Both the position numbers and the translations under genes were made by a program. A DNA stretch of 10,000 nucleotides. It comes from Stramonita haemastoma. Its lineage: Eukaryota; Mollusca; Gastropoda; Neogastropoda; Muricidae. The notes below the pieces were generated by a model. The model saw nothing but the letters and a program-made list of their open reading frames with translations, was not told the DNA's origin and did not search any database. Shown here piece after piece: positions 1-7,550 of the stretch; within the stretch, counting starts at the first letter, position 1; each line of letters starts with the position of its first letter. The stretch lies in contig CM060325.1 of assembly GCA_030674155.1 (NCBI GenBank), positions 26,611,521 through 26,621,520 on the forward strand, written 5' to 3'.

Positions 1-21
1 CCACCTAAACATCACCACCGA

Positions 22-270
22 ACACAAATACATAGCACACACACAGCACGCACGCACACACACCACCCCCACACAGACCCGGCACCCTCATTATCACCAC
101 TCGTGAATACATACATTAAATAATTTGACCACACACACACACCACACACACCACACACACACCACGCACCACACACACACACGCACACACCCCCCACCTC
201 TCACAACATACAGACACACACACACACCACACACACAACAACACACACACACAGACACACACACACACAC

Positions 271-309
<39 letters not shown>

Positions 310-424
310 CACACACACACACACAACACACACACACACACACACTAATATCAGAACGCCACCATCAAATATCACAATTTGTGAATGAACGTTAAATGAA
401 TTTGAACACACACACACACACACA

Positions 425-490
<66 letters not shown>
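22..490. repeat. Imperfect (CA)n microsatellite with an embedded duplicated segment
   Basis: The stretch is almost entirely CA dinucleotides on the plus strand, broken by CACC, GCAC and CAACA interruptions. The purest runs are near 280-307 and 433-490. Two non-repeat islands at 83-130 and 360-408 resemble each other and each leads into a CA run, so the region may be a larger duplicated unit. The open frames here encode only Thr-His or Cys-Val repeats and are not genes. Confidence 0.95.
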
Positions 491-492
<2 letters not shown>

Positions 493-920
493 TCTTCTCA
501 TTAACTTTCTCTCTCGATCTCTGACTCTGTCTCTGTCTGCCTGCTTGTTTGTCACTGTCTCCCTTCCTACCCCGTCTTCCCTCGCTCTTTGTTCTTTCTA
601 TGCTGATTGGGGGAGTGGAATGCAGTCAGAAGCCTTTAAGTCTTGATTGGTTCGATCGCCTGGCCTGGTTTGAGCCGGCCAGATAATTGGATTATTCAAA
701 AATAAACAAAACACGCGAAACTAACCGAAATCTTAAGAACTGTAGCTTGCTGTTCGGAGCAAAGATGAAGATATGCATGCATTTTGATACGTCAAGGTTC
801 TTATTAAAAAAAAAACTTATTTCCTTTCTTGTTCCTCAGCTAGAACTCCGAGGTTCACCAGTGGTGAGAGTAGTGTATGCGGCCGGTTTTTTAAAAATAT
901 TAATTAATTAATTTATTATT
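491..920. other. Unassigned region, pyrimidine-rich then AT-rich
   Basis: The first 110 bases are pyrimidine-rich with CTCT and CTGT words. The remainder is ordinary AT-rich sequence with an A run near 809 and an ATTAATTAATTTATTATTTTATT stretch from about 900 that is probably the tail of the neighbouring minus-strand SINE. I see no gene, RNA or recognisable element between 600 and 900. The open frame at 687-911 has no recognisable motif. Confidence 0.5.
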
Positions 921-1232
921 TTATTGGTGCCCACCATGAAGGTAGCCGCGTTCCGACTTCGGGGATGTATGCTGGGTATGTTCGTGTTTCCGTAACTCCA
1001 CTGAACGCTGATGTGAATGACGGTGTCTTTAACGTGGTCATTTGATCACCTTGTGTATTTACACGAAGACAGTTAAGGCACTGGCAGGTCTGCACTTGAA
1101 CTTGACCTGGGAGATCGTTAAGATACCCTACCCCTTTGCTCACCAGACGCCACCGAGTTTGAACCCATGACTTCGTGGACCCATGGGATTGAAGGTCGAA
1201 CGGCCTTAACCGCTCGCTATAGCGTCCATCAC
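921..1232 (-). mobile_element. tRNA-derived SINE, minus strand
   Basis: Read on the minus strand, the element starts with a tRNA Ser/Leu-like head. An A-box-like TAGCGAGCGGTTAAGG lies at 1219-1204 and a B-box-like GGGTTCAAACTC at 1166-1155. The spacing suits an internal RNA polymerase III promoter. The body includes GATCTCCCAGGTCAA, GTGCAGACCTGCCAGTGCC, CACGTTAAAGA and ACATACCCAGCAT. I recall this series from a SINE widespread in caenogastropod snails. It ends near CATGGTGGGCACC and passes into an AT-rich tail at about 897-920. The small open frame across it is incidental. The element class is well supported; the family and taxon rest on memory. Confidence 0.75.
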
Positions 1233-1376
1233 AGTTCATTTTGCGACAAACTTTTTGTACTTGGCTTTGCATATATATGAAAAGTTGTTTTTTCGCCGTT
1301 CTTTTACGTCCAGGTTTTTCTCCACTTGCATCTAGCAGTAGATTTCTTGCATCTGCCCGCTCATGTAAGGTTTTTG

Positions 1377-1380
<4 letters not shown>

Positions 1381-1448
<68 letters not shown>
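1381..1448. repeat. (GT)34 perfect microsatellite
   Basis: There are 34 uninterrupted GT units, among the purest dinucleotide runs in the window. The array abuts the (TTTA)n tail of the minus-strand SINE beginning at 1449. The alternating purine-pyrimidine sequence is capable of forming Z-DNA. Confidence 0.98.
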
Positions 1449-1451
<3 letters not shown>

Positions 1452-1557
1452 TATTTATTCATTCATTTATATCGATAATGGGATAAGCACTCATGTGCTT
1501 TTTTTCATCCAGTTCCCGTCCAGTCCAGCGCAATGTTCTGACCACAAGGCTATCCCG
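1449..1557 (-). mobile_element. Short SINE with hairpin tail, minus strand (copy A)
   Basis: Read on the minus strand this is a compact unit of about 109 bp. Its head, GGGATAGCCTTGTGGTCAGAA, nearly matches the head of the SINE at 5921-6284. It is followed by ACTGGATGAAAAAAAGCACATGAGTGCTTATCCCATTATCGATATAAATGAATGAATAAA, which nearly matches that element's last 80 bp. The 6 bp inverted repeat AAGCAC/GTGCTT at 1485-1500 forms a short hairpin stem. About 220 bp present in the 5921 copy, including the B box and the conserved core, is absent. It is either an internally deleted derivative or a short family that lent its ends to the longer one. Confidence 0.7.
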
Positions 1558-1562
1558 TCCGT

Positions 1563-1629
1563 GTGTGGGGCGGCGCGCGCGTGTGTGTGGTGTGTTGTGT
1601 GTGTGTGTATGATGTGCGTGCGTGCGTGC

Positions 1630-1701
<72 letters not shown>
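1563..1701. repeat. GTGT/GCGT-rich run followed by (GA)31 and G8
   Basis: A degenerate GT/GC run at 1563-1631, with GCGCGCGC at 1573-1580 and GTGC units at its end, passes directly into about 31 perfect GA units at 1632-1693 and then eight Gs. The polypurine strand is the plus strand, so triplex (H-DNA) formation is possible. Open frames encoding Arg-Glu or Ser-Leu repeats here are artefacts. Confidence 0.95.
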
Positions 1702-2216
1702 CACAGAGGTCTACATTTCGGGCGTACACTATTACGTTGTCATGTCCCCAGCCAGTTCCCTGCTGTAAATCTTCAGATAATGGTAGATGCTGACAGTGTG
1801 CATGTCCATTACCTCGACATGTCCAACCTAACAAGCCCCAGGAAAGCAGAAAACGTCATCATGATGTAAAGGAGTCTTCCTGTAAATGGAGGCTACAGTT
1901 ACTACCCGTACCTGCAAAAATAGCAACATTGACAACATGTTTATATCATAACTGTATGTAGCGAAAAATGACATTTTAGCCATATGAGAACTGCCTGCCA
2001 CTCCTTACTGATGGACAAGTCATTTTTTAGACATTACTACCCTCGGTCGTTGTTGTTGCCGTTGTTGTTGTTGGGCGTTTCCTGCCTGTGCCCTTAGGGT
2101 CACCTGATTATGCCTCCTGGGGATTCACTGCGAAGCTGTTAAGTACACATTGGATGAGGTCATGTAGGCAGCCAGAGTCTGACTTCAGAGAAATATCATT
2201 GAACGAGGATCAGCAG
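1702..2216. other. Unassigned unique-looking sequence
   Basis: This is mixed-composition sequence between the GA array and the minisatellite. A short (GTT)n-like cluster lies at 2049-2075. An open frame running out of the GA array continues to a stop at 1867-1869, but its non-repeat part has no motif I recognise. I see no clear splice sites, tRNA or repeat match. It could be degraded transposon or intron sequence. Confidence 0.4.
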
Positions 2217-3290
2217 AACAGTATTGCCATTACTCATCACTGAAGAAGAATCACAGGGCAGTATTGCCATTACTCAGTCACTGAAGAAGAATCACAGGCA
2301 GTATTGCCATTACTCAGTCACTGAAGAAGAATCACAGGGCAGTATTACCATCAATCAGTCACTGAAGAATGATCACAGAGTCATCAATCAGTCACTGAAG
2401 AATGATCACAGAGAGTATTGCCATCAATAAGTCACTGAAATATGATCACAGGGCAGTATTGCCGTCAATCAGTCACTGAAGAATGATCACAGAGTCATCA
2501 TCAGTCACTGAAGAATGATCACAGAGTCATCAATCAGTCACGAAGAGAATCACAGGCAGTATTACCATCAATCAGTCACTGAAGAATGATCACAGAGTCA
2601 TCAATCAGTCACTGAAGAATGATCACAGAGGAGTATTGCCATCAATCAGTCACTGAAATATGATCACAGGGCAGTATTGCCATCAATCAGTCACTGAAGA
2701 AGACTCACAGGGCAGTATTGCCATTGTCTCAGAAGAATCACTGAGACATCAATCAGCCACTGAAGAAGACGCACGGGCAGTATTGCCATCAATCAGTCAC
2801 TGAAGAATGACCACAGAGCTTCTTCTTCTTCTCATGACCGAAGGGTCGTGGAGGAGACATGAAAGACGATTCTGCAGCCACCGTCGCCATCCAGCCCTGT
2901 CCTCCGCCTCCGAATGAGTTTGGACTGTCCAGTGGTCCACTCCTTGATGTTATCCATCCAGCTTTTGGTTGTTGCCTCGGCGTCTGTCTGACACAGAGCA
3001 GTATTGCCATTGTCACTGAAGAATGACCACAGAACAGTACTGCCATCGTCTCTAAAGAAGACGCTCAGGGTAGTATTGCCATCGTCTCTAAAGAAGACTC
3101 TCAGGTATATTGCCATTGTCTCTGAAGAAAAATCACAGGCAGTTTTGCCATTAATCAGTCACTGAGAAGAATCACAGGCAGTATTGCCATTGTCTCTGAA
3201 GAAGAATCACAGAGCAGTATTGCCATTGTCTCTGAAGAAGAATCACAGGGCAGTTTGCCATCAATCAGTCACTGAAGAAACAATTAAGAG
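2217..3290. repeat. Minisatellite of about 24 diverged units, interrupted at 2820-2991
   Basis: The basic 41 bp unit reads CAGTATTGCCATCAATCAGT followed by CACTGAAGAATGATCACAGGG. A 33 bp class lacks the GTATTGCC block, for example around 2374-2406 and 2488-2551. A 36 bp class, with ATTGTCTCTGAAGAAGAATC in place of the ATCAATCAGTCACTG part, dominates from about 3000 to 3245. I count about 16 units before the LINE insertion and about 8 after it, the last one partial. Recurrent neighbouring variants, such as GAAATATGATC following a 33 bp unit, suggest duplication of multi-unit blocks. The 3' edge runs directly into the decayed reverse transcriptase. The open frame at 2224-2430 is the repeat read through and is not a gene. 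Confidence 0.95.
2820..2991 (-). pseudogene. 5'-truncated LINE 3' end (C-terminal tail of a reverse transcriptase ORF) with (GAA)n tail
   Basis: On the minus strand this short piece encodes the end of a non-LTR retrotransposon polyprotein. KSWMDNIKEWTTGQ is in one frame at about 2966-2925, then ESSFMSPPRPFGH in another at about 2871-2833, so a frameshift lies between. A basic segment followed by a W-NIKEWT motif and an SP-RP--H ending is typical of the C-terminus of a widespread invertebrate LINE family. The element ends with GAGAAGAAGAAGAAG, a GAA microsatellite tail. CACAGAGC occurs on both sides, at 2812-2819 and 2992-2999. Removing the insert plus one copy restores the minisatellite unit. 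The fragment is non-functional: no RT catalytic core remains. Confidence 0.85.
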
Positions 3291-4916
3291 CTATGCAGCC
3301 CCCATACACAAGGATACCCCAAACGCCCATAAAATCCTAGAGACAAATGAGGACAACCTTCCCATTCTAAGAGGAATAATTCTGCAGGCGGCAATACGAT
3401 CCCTGAAGAATGGGAGGGCTGCTGGTTTTGACATTGTCCCAGCAGAATTAATTAAAAATTGAGGTGATTCGGTAGTTGACTGACCAACATGCATCTGCAA
3501 CAAGATTTGGCAAACAGGGAATGACCACATCATGACTTATCGCTATTACCACTTTCTCTAAGAAGAGCAGTCTTCAGCTTTACCAGAACCTATAGTACAA
3601 TCATCCTCACGATGCAGCAAGCAGAAGTCATTGCAGAATAGGTTGAATTTCATAGTGGAAGAAGCACCACAGAACATATCACCAACCTAAGACTTAACAT
3701 GCGAGAAGCACACACCAGCCAAACATATTAAAGTTTTCATAGACCTTCAACAAGGCATTCGACAAAGCGTGGCATGATACATTGTGGGCAACTACGAAGA
3801 AACACAACATGGACCAGAAACTTAATCACACCATCCAACAACTGCTCACCAAGGCTAGCAGCACGTTCTTGTCCACGAATCAGTGGAAGTGTGGTTCCAT
3901 ACTTTGGTTGTTGTACGACAACTGTTTTCTGTCACCCACGCTCTTCGACATGTTTTTGGAGTGCATCATGAGGGTGCATTGAAGACCTTTGGGGCTCAAT
4001 GTGTCAAAGGAGAAAAATCACAAACCCGAACTGCAGATATTATTGATGGACTTGTGGAAAGAAAAATGAGCTTTGCCACCGTAGTGAAATACTAGGATGA
4101 AACGTCATCAAAATTTGACATGGAGATTTGTGCTGCAAAAAAAAAAAAGCAAGTTCATGACCAGTAATGTAAGTCCATTCTAGACCCAAGACGACAGTCA
4201 ATGGACAGAAACTTCAGACAGTGTACGGAACCCAGTACCTAGGTTCCATCATCTGTGAGGAGAGATTCAAATCAGAGGTGATCTCAAGACCTGCCCAGAC
4301 TCATATGGCAGAACTGAGAACAGTCTGGAAAAGTACAACTGAAATGACAGCGGGCACTGGTTCTTTCCATCTTCATGTACATACACGAATCCTGCACTTA
4401 AACACAGACCCAGAGACAAAGGAGAATTCCAGCAGTGGAAATACTGTGCTGTGGGAGAATTGTTAGCCTCTCCTTCCTGGACCATGCAATTTATTTTATT
4501 TATTTAATTATTTATTTTTTTATATCGAGGATAATGGAATAAGCACTCATGTGCTTTTTTATTTTACATCCAGTCACTGTGTGCATGCATTGAATCACTA
4601 AGTGCGGAACATCGTCAGACAGACCACAGACCGCTATGAAGACTTCCTCGCAGTAGTCCAGGAGAGAAAACTGAAATGATATTGTCATGTAACAAGTCGG
4701 ACAGCGGCCTTTAAAGATCATCTTCAAGGCACAGTGCAGGGGGTAGAGAAAAAAAGAGGCAGACAAGAGAAAGAAATGATTGAAAAATCACTGAATGGAC
4801 TCAACAGAGCCTTGAAGAGGCCCAGGCATTGGCACACAATCGCCATAAATGGAGAAAGATGGTGTTCTTGTCTGTGCACCCCCCCCCCCGCGTCATCCCT
4901 TGGTTAAGAAACTAGT
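3290..4916 (+). pseudogene. Decayed non-LTR retrotransposon reverse transcriptase
   Basis: Scattered frames preserve the order of an endonuclease/reverse-transcriptase ORF2. AIRSLKNGRAAGFDIVPAEL is at about 3390-3449, CNKIWQTG at 3495-3518, SGRSTTEHITNLRL at 3653-3694, KAFDKAWHDTLWAT at 3752-3793, and LSPTLFDMFLECIM at 3928-3972. ADIIDGL follows at 4034-4054, YLGSII at 4235-4252, KLK-Y-HVTS at about 4669-4700, LQGTVQG at 4723-4743 and ALAHNRHKWRKMV near 4826-4864. Stops and frameshifts separate most blocks. The ADII at the catalytic loop replaces the expected ADDI, losing the second metal-binding aspartate. The endonuclease domain and 5' end are missing; the remnant begins where the minisatellite ends. 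The clade (RTE-like or a related LINE) cannot be fixed by eye. It is certainly inactive. Confidence 0.9.
4490..4591 (-). mobile_element. 5'-truncated hairpin-tail SINE inserted in the decayed LINE (copy B)
   Basis: The minus strand reads ATGCACACAGTGACTGGATGT, then the AAGCACATGAGTGCTT hairpin (4556-4541), then TTCCATTATCCTCGATATA and an (AATA)n-rich tail. This matches the last 100 bp of the SINE at 5921-6284, including its GCATACACACGGGGACTGGATGG segment. The 5' two thirds are missing. The fragment lies between the block resembling RRIxAxEIxC..SFLDH (about 4412-4486) and the VRNIV block at 4600-4614 of the decayed LINE. It therefore inserted into that LINE copy and is younger than it. Confidence 0.8.
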
Positions 4917-5040
4917 GTATTGTTGTAGTGTATTATTGGCTAGCTAAGATGTAATAGAAACAAGCCCAAAAAAAAGAAAGAATTAAATTCGCTTTTCACG
5001 AAATAGCGTGAGTTCCCATCACCTCTATCGTTGTCTCTTA
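4879..5040. other. C11 run and unassigned AT-rich sequence after the LINE end
   Basis: Eleven Cs at 4879-4889 fall within the last codons of the decayed LINE reading frame, followed by CGTCATCCCTTGGTTAAG. The AT-rich sequence after about 4916 could be LINE 3' untranslated sequence or flank. No gene is seen. Confidence 0.5.
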
Positions 5041-5263
5041 CAAACACACAGACACACACAATACGCACACAGACAGACAGACCTCTACACACACACACAC
5101 ACACGCACGCACGCGCGCCGCGCGCGCGCACTACACACACACACCTGGTTAATAACCATATATCATAATATATGCATATCTCCCGTTCATATAGGCCAGA
5201 TGGCCTGCAAAAACTGAATGAATCATTATTCATCGTGCGCGCGCGCACGCACGCACACAGCAC

Positions 5264-5335
<72 letters not shown>
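5041..5335. repeat. Two CA/CG-rich microsatellites around a 90 bp unique spacer
   Basis: The first array at 5041-5143 mixes CA, CAGA and CG units and contains CGCGCGCCGCGCGCGCGC at 5112-5129. The second at 5235-5335 starts with GCGCGCGCGC and ends in about 35 nearly perfect CA units. The spacer at 5144-5234 is AT-rich. The GC and CA alternation makes both arrays candidates for Z-DNA. Frames across them are Thr-His or Val-Cys repeats. Confidence 0.95.
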
Positions 5336-5336
<1 letters not shown>

Positions 5337-5510
5337 TTGAGCATATTAACACTGGTGTGTGAAAATATTGATTGCCAGTTATCGACAAATTAGCTATATA
5401 ATTGTGACATTGTGTGGAACTTGAAAGCACGAATTATATTACTAATTTCCGAAAGTTGGGGGAAATTACTGCTAGATTAGACCAATCGGGGTGTGGGGGT
5501 GGGGGGTGGG

Positions 5511-5787
5511 GGCACATAGCTTAGTGGTTAGAGCATCGACATCACACTCTGACTGACCGGGTATATCACTGAGGCAGCCACTCGAGGGGATATAAATTTT
5601 ATCCCTGGAGTTAACATATTTACGTCTCCACTCCCCGCTTCCTCCCCCCCCCCCCCCCCCCGAATGTTCTATGGATGAGACTAAAAACCGAGGTCTCAGT
5701 GCTAAAGCACGCAGAATAATTATCTATGCACACATAAAACCCATCCTGCCTTTTGAAAGAGTAGGCCATTCTTGCCGGTAGGAACGG
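5511..5787 (+). mobile_element. tRNA-derived SINE with conserved core and internal poly-C (SINE1)
   Basis: The head GGCACATAGCTTAGTGGTTAGAGCATCG is strongly tRNA-like, with an A box at 5517-5528. The B box at about 5559-5569 is eroded. The body carries CCTGGAGTTAACAT, then a run of 18 Cs at 5644-5661, the core GGATGAGACTAAAAACCGAGG at 5673-5693, and AGAGTAGGCCATTCTTGCCGG near 5758-5779. The same blocks occur in order in the SINE at 5921-6284, so the two belong to one family or to close relatives. The hairpin tail is absent: the copy ends in (CT)n at 5788. It is probably inactive because of the degraded B box and missing tail. Confidence 0.85.
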
Positions 5788-5869
5788 CTCTCTCTCTCTC
5801 TCTCACACACCACACACACACTCACACTCACACACACACATCCACACTCACACTCACACTACACACACC

Positions 5870-5900
<31 letters not shown>

Positions 5901-5920
5901 CCACACATCACACACAAGCT
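5788..5920. repeat. (CT)n then imperfect (CA)n between two SINEs
   Basis: A short CT run at 5788-5804 changes to CA with CTCACA and CCACAC interruptions up to about 5916. It joins the 3' end of one SINE copy to the 5' head of the next copy. Confidence 0.95.
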
Positions 5921-6284
5921 TGGATAGCCAGGATAGCCTTGTGGTCAAACATTGTGTTTTGCAATTTGACAACCCAGTTTCGAATCCCGTTGGAGGGGAT
6001 TTTTCCCCTGGAGTTAACATCAGTGCTGATTCCACTCTCCCCAAAAGTCTTTCGGATGAAACTGTAAACCGAGGCCCCGTGTGCGAATGTACGCAGAACA
6101 CCTTACGCACACGTTAAATCCTGTTCCGCTTTTCGTAAAAGTAGGCCATCGTGTGCCGGTGGAACAGATGACAATATTTACACAACTGCATACACACGGG
6201 GACTGGATGGAAAAAAGCACATGAGTGCTTATCCTATTATCCTCGATATAAAAGAATAAATAAAATAAAAATAAATAAACACAT
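5921..6284 (+). mobile_element. Near full-length tRNA-derived SINE with hairpin tail (SINE2, copy C)
   Basis: The order is a tRNA-like head with A box TAGCCTTGTGGTC at 5934-5946, a B box GTTTCGAATCCC at 5977-5988 close to the GGTTCGAATCC consensus, and CCCTGGAGTTAACATCAGTG at 6006-6025. Then comes the core TTTCGGATGAAACTGTAAAC with CGAGGCCCCGTGTG at 6051-6084, and GTAAAAGTAGGCCATCGTG at 6135-6153. ACTGGATGGAAAAAAGCACA starts the 3' part, whose hairpin AAGCAC-ATGA-GTGCTT is at 6215-6230. ATCCTATTATCCTCGATATA and an (AATA)n tail to about 6284 follow. This is the most complete of the hairpin-tail copies and the best reference for its family here. It encodes no protein; mobility would depend on LINE machinery supplied elsewhere. 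Confidence 0.85.
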
Positions 6285-6310
6285 ACACACATGCACACTG
6301 GTGTCGTGCG

Positions 6311-6478
<168 letters not shown>

Positions 6479-7040
6479 GTTTGTAATTTTTCAACCCGTT
6501 TTCGGATTTTGATTTATTTATTTATTTATTTTTACTTCACTTTTCTATCTTTGGGCCTGCCCTCATTTCGCGCTCGTTGGACTTGGGGCTCAACGGAGTG
6601 TGCGGTTTTGTAAGAACGCATCAGCAGTTTTGTCAGCAACAGGAGAATCATGACTGCGTTAATCTGTCATTCTAACTGAAGCAGGCGACGCCCCACCCAG
6701 AGAGAGAAGAGAGAGACAGAGAGACAGAGCGGGGAGTGATAAATCAAGACAAAGCTTCTCGCCCCCCCCCCCCCCTTCTACTCTCCCTCTGTTACTCGCC
6801 TGACGTTGATGCATGTAAACATAGTCTTTCATGTCGAGCGCGCTGGGGAGGATCCCCACTATTGTGCCTGTCTATCGGGACTTGTGCACCAGACATTTTC
6901 AGTGGGCTGGAAAGAAAAAGAAGAAGAAGAGAGGAAGAAGAGAAGGGTTTAAGGCGTGGTGGAGACGGTGGACAAGGCAAGGAAAAGGAGGACAGATGCT
7001 CCTTGTAGTCTGAGGGTAAAGGAGTACACTGAGACACCTC
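6479..7040. other. Unassigned region with (TTTA)n, purine and poly-C tracts
   Basis: A (TTTA)5 run at 6511-6531 may be the A-rich tail of an unrecognised minus-strand element extending toward 6660. GAGA-rich sequence at 6699-6730, 14 Cs at 6762-6775, and a purine tract of AAG/GAG words at 6908-6947 follow. The open frames at 6736-7008 and 6792-7094 are made mainly of these low-complexity tracts and show no domain. Confidence 0.45.
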
Positions 7041-7101
7041 CCTTCCCTCCCCCCCCCGGGCTACCCTCTCTCCCCCCCCCCCAACCCCCCCCAACCCCCT
7101 G
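7041..7101. repeat. Pyrimidine tract with three C runs
   Basis: C runs of about eight to ten bases at 7050-7057, 7072-7081 and 7085-7092, with CCCAACCCC spacing, give the minus strand several closely spaced G runs. These could fold as a G-quadruplex. Confidence 0.75.
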
Positions 7102-7363
7102 ATGTAATTTAGCTACGTGTTCGAAGGTGGGCGTGAACCGCGTTAACGGCTGGAAACAGTAGCGGTGGTGTTTTGGCGAACATGTCTATTTGGTTAGTAG
7201 TAACTTTAGAAACATGGGACAAACGTGGGCACAAAGGTTGTTGTTGTCACAACATACTAAGACGAGATAGTGTGGGAAAAAAATGTTACATTAGAAGAAT
7301 TTTGGAAACGTGTTACATAGAACAACAGTAAGAGAATATTGGTTTTGAATCTGGAGGTGGAGT
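7102..7363. other. Unassigned sequence before the poly-G tract
   Basis: This is ordinary mixed-composition DNA with a short GTTGTTGTTG at 7238-7247. No coding or repeat signal could be supported. Confidence 0.4.
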
Positions 7364-7390
7364 GGGGGGGGGGGGGGGGGGGGGGGGGGG
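7364..7390. repeat. 27 bp poly-G homopolymer
   Basis: Twenty-seven consecutive Gs form the longest homopolymer in the window, preceded by GGAGGTGGAGT. The tract has strong G-quadruplex potential on the plus strand. Its exact length is doubtful because sequencing and assembly of such tracts are error-prone. Confidence 0.9.
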
Positions 7391-7550
7391 TTTAAAGCTG
7401 GCAGAGTGCAGCCGCAGTACTGATTATTGAATAGATGTTTTATTTGTTGTGATAAAGCCATTGCGGTAGTACATATTAGAGGCATAAATCAAAAGCAGTC
7501 CTCCGTTGACGTGAAATGTTGCAACAAACTGCTCAGAAAAGTGGAACAGA

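Noticed and set aside
94..555. Minus-strand open frame rich in Cys-Val
   Set aside because: It is the (CA)n array read through and has no real coding signal.
916..1272. Minus-strand open frame of 118 codons
   Set aside because: It coincides with a tRNA-derived SINE, so the frame is incidental.
1381..1869. Long open frame of 162 codons
   Set aside because: Most of it is translated GT and GA microsatellite, and the remainder shows no motif or family resemblance.
1702..1870. Possible 3' terminal host exon ending at the stop at 1867-1869
   Set aside because: No convincing acceptor site or polyadenylation context, and no family resemblance in the short peptide.
2217..3290. CRISPR-like array
   Set aside because: Units are contiguous and diverged, with no unique spacers of constant length. 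The rest of the window is eukaryotic in character.
5511..5580. Functional tRNA gene
   Set aside because: The A-box region is tRNA-like, but the B box is degraded, no acceptor stem closes and the sequence continues into a SINE body.
6736..7094. Possible coding exon on either strand
   Set aside because: The frames consist mainly of poly-C, GAGA and AAG tracts, with no splice signals or domain recognised.
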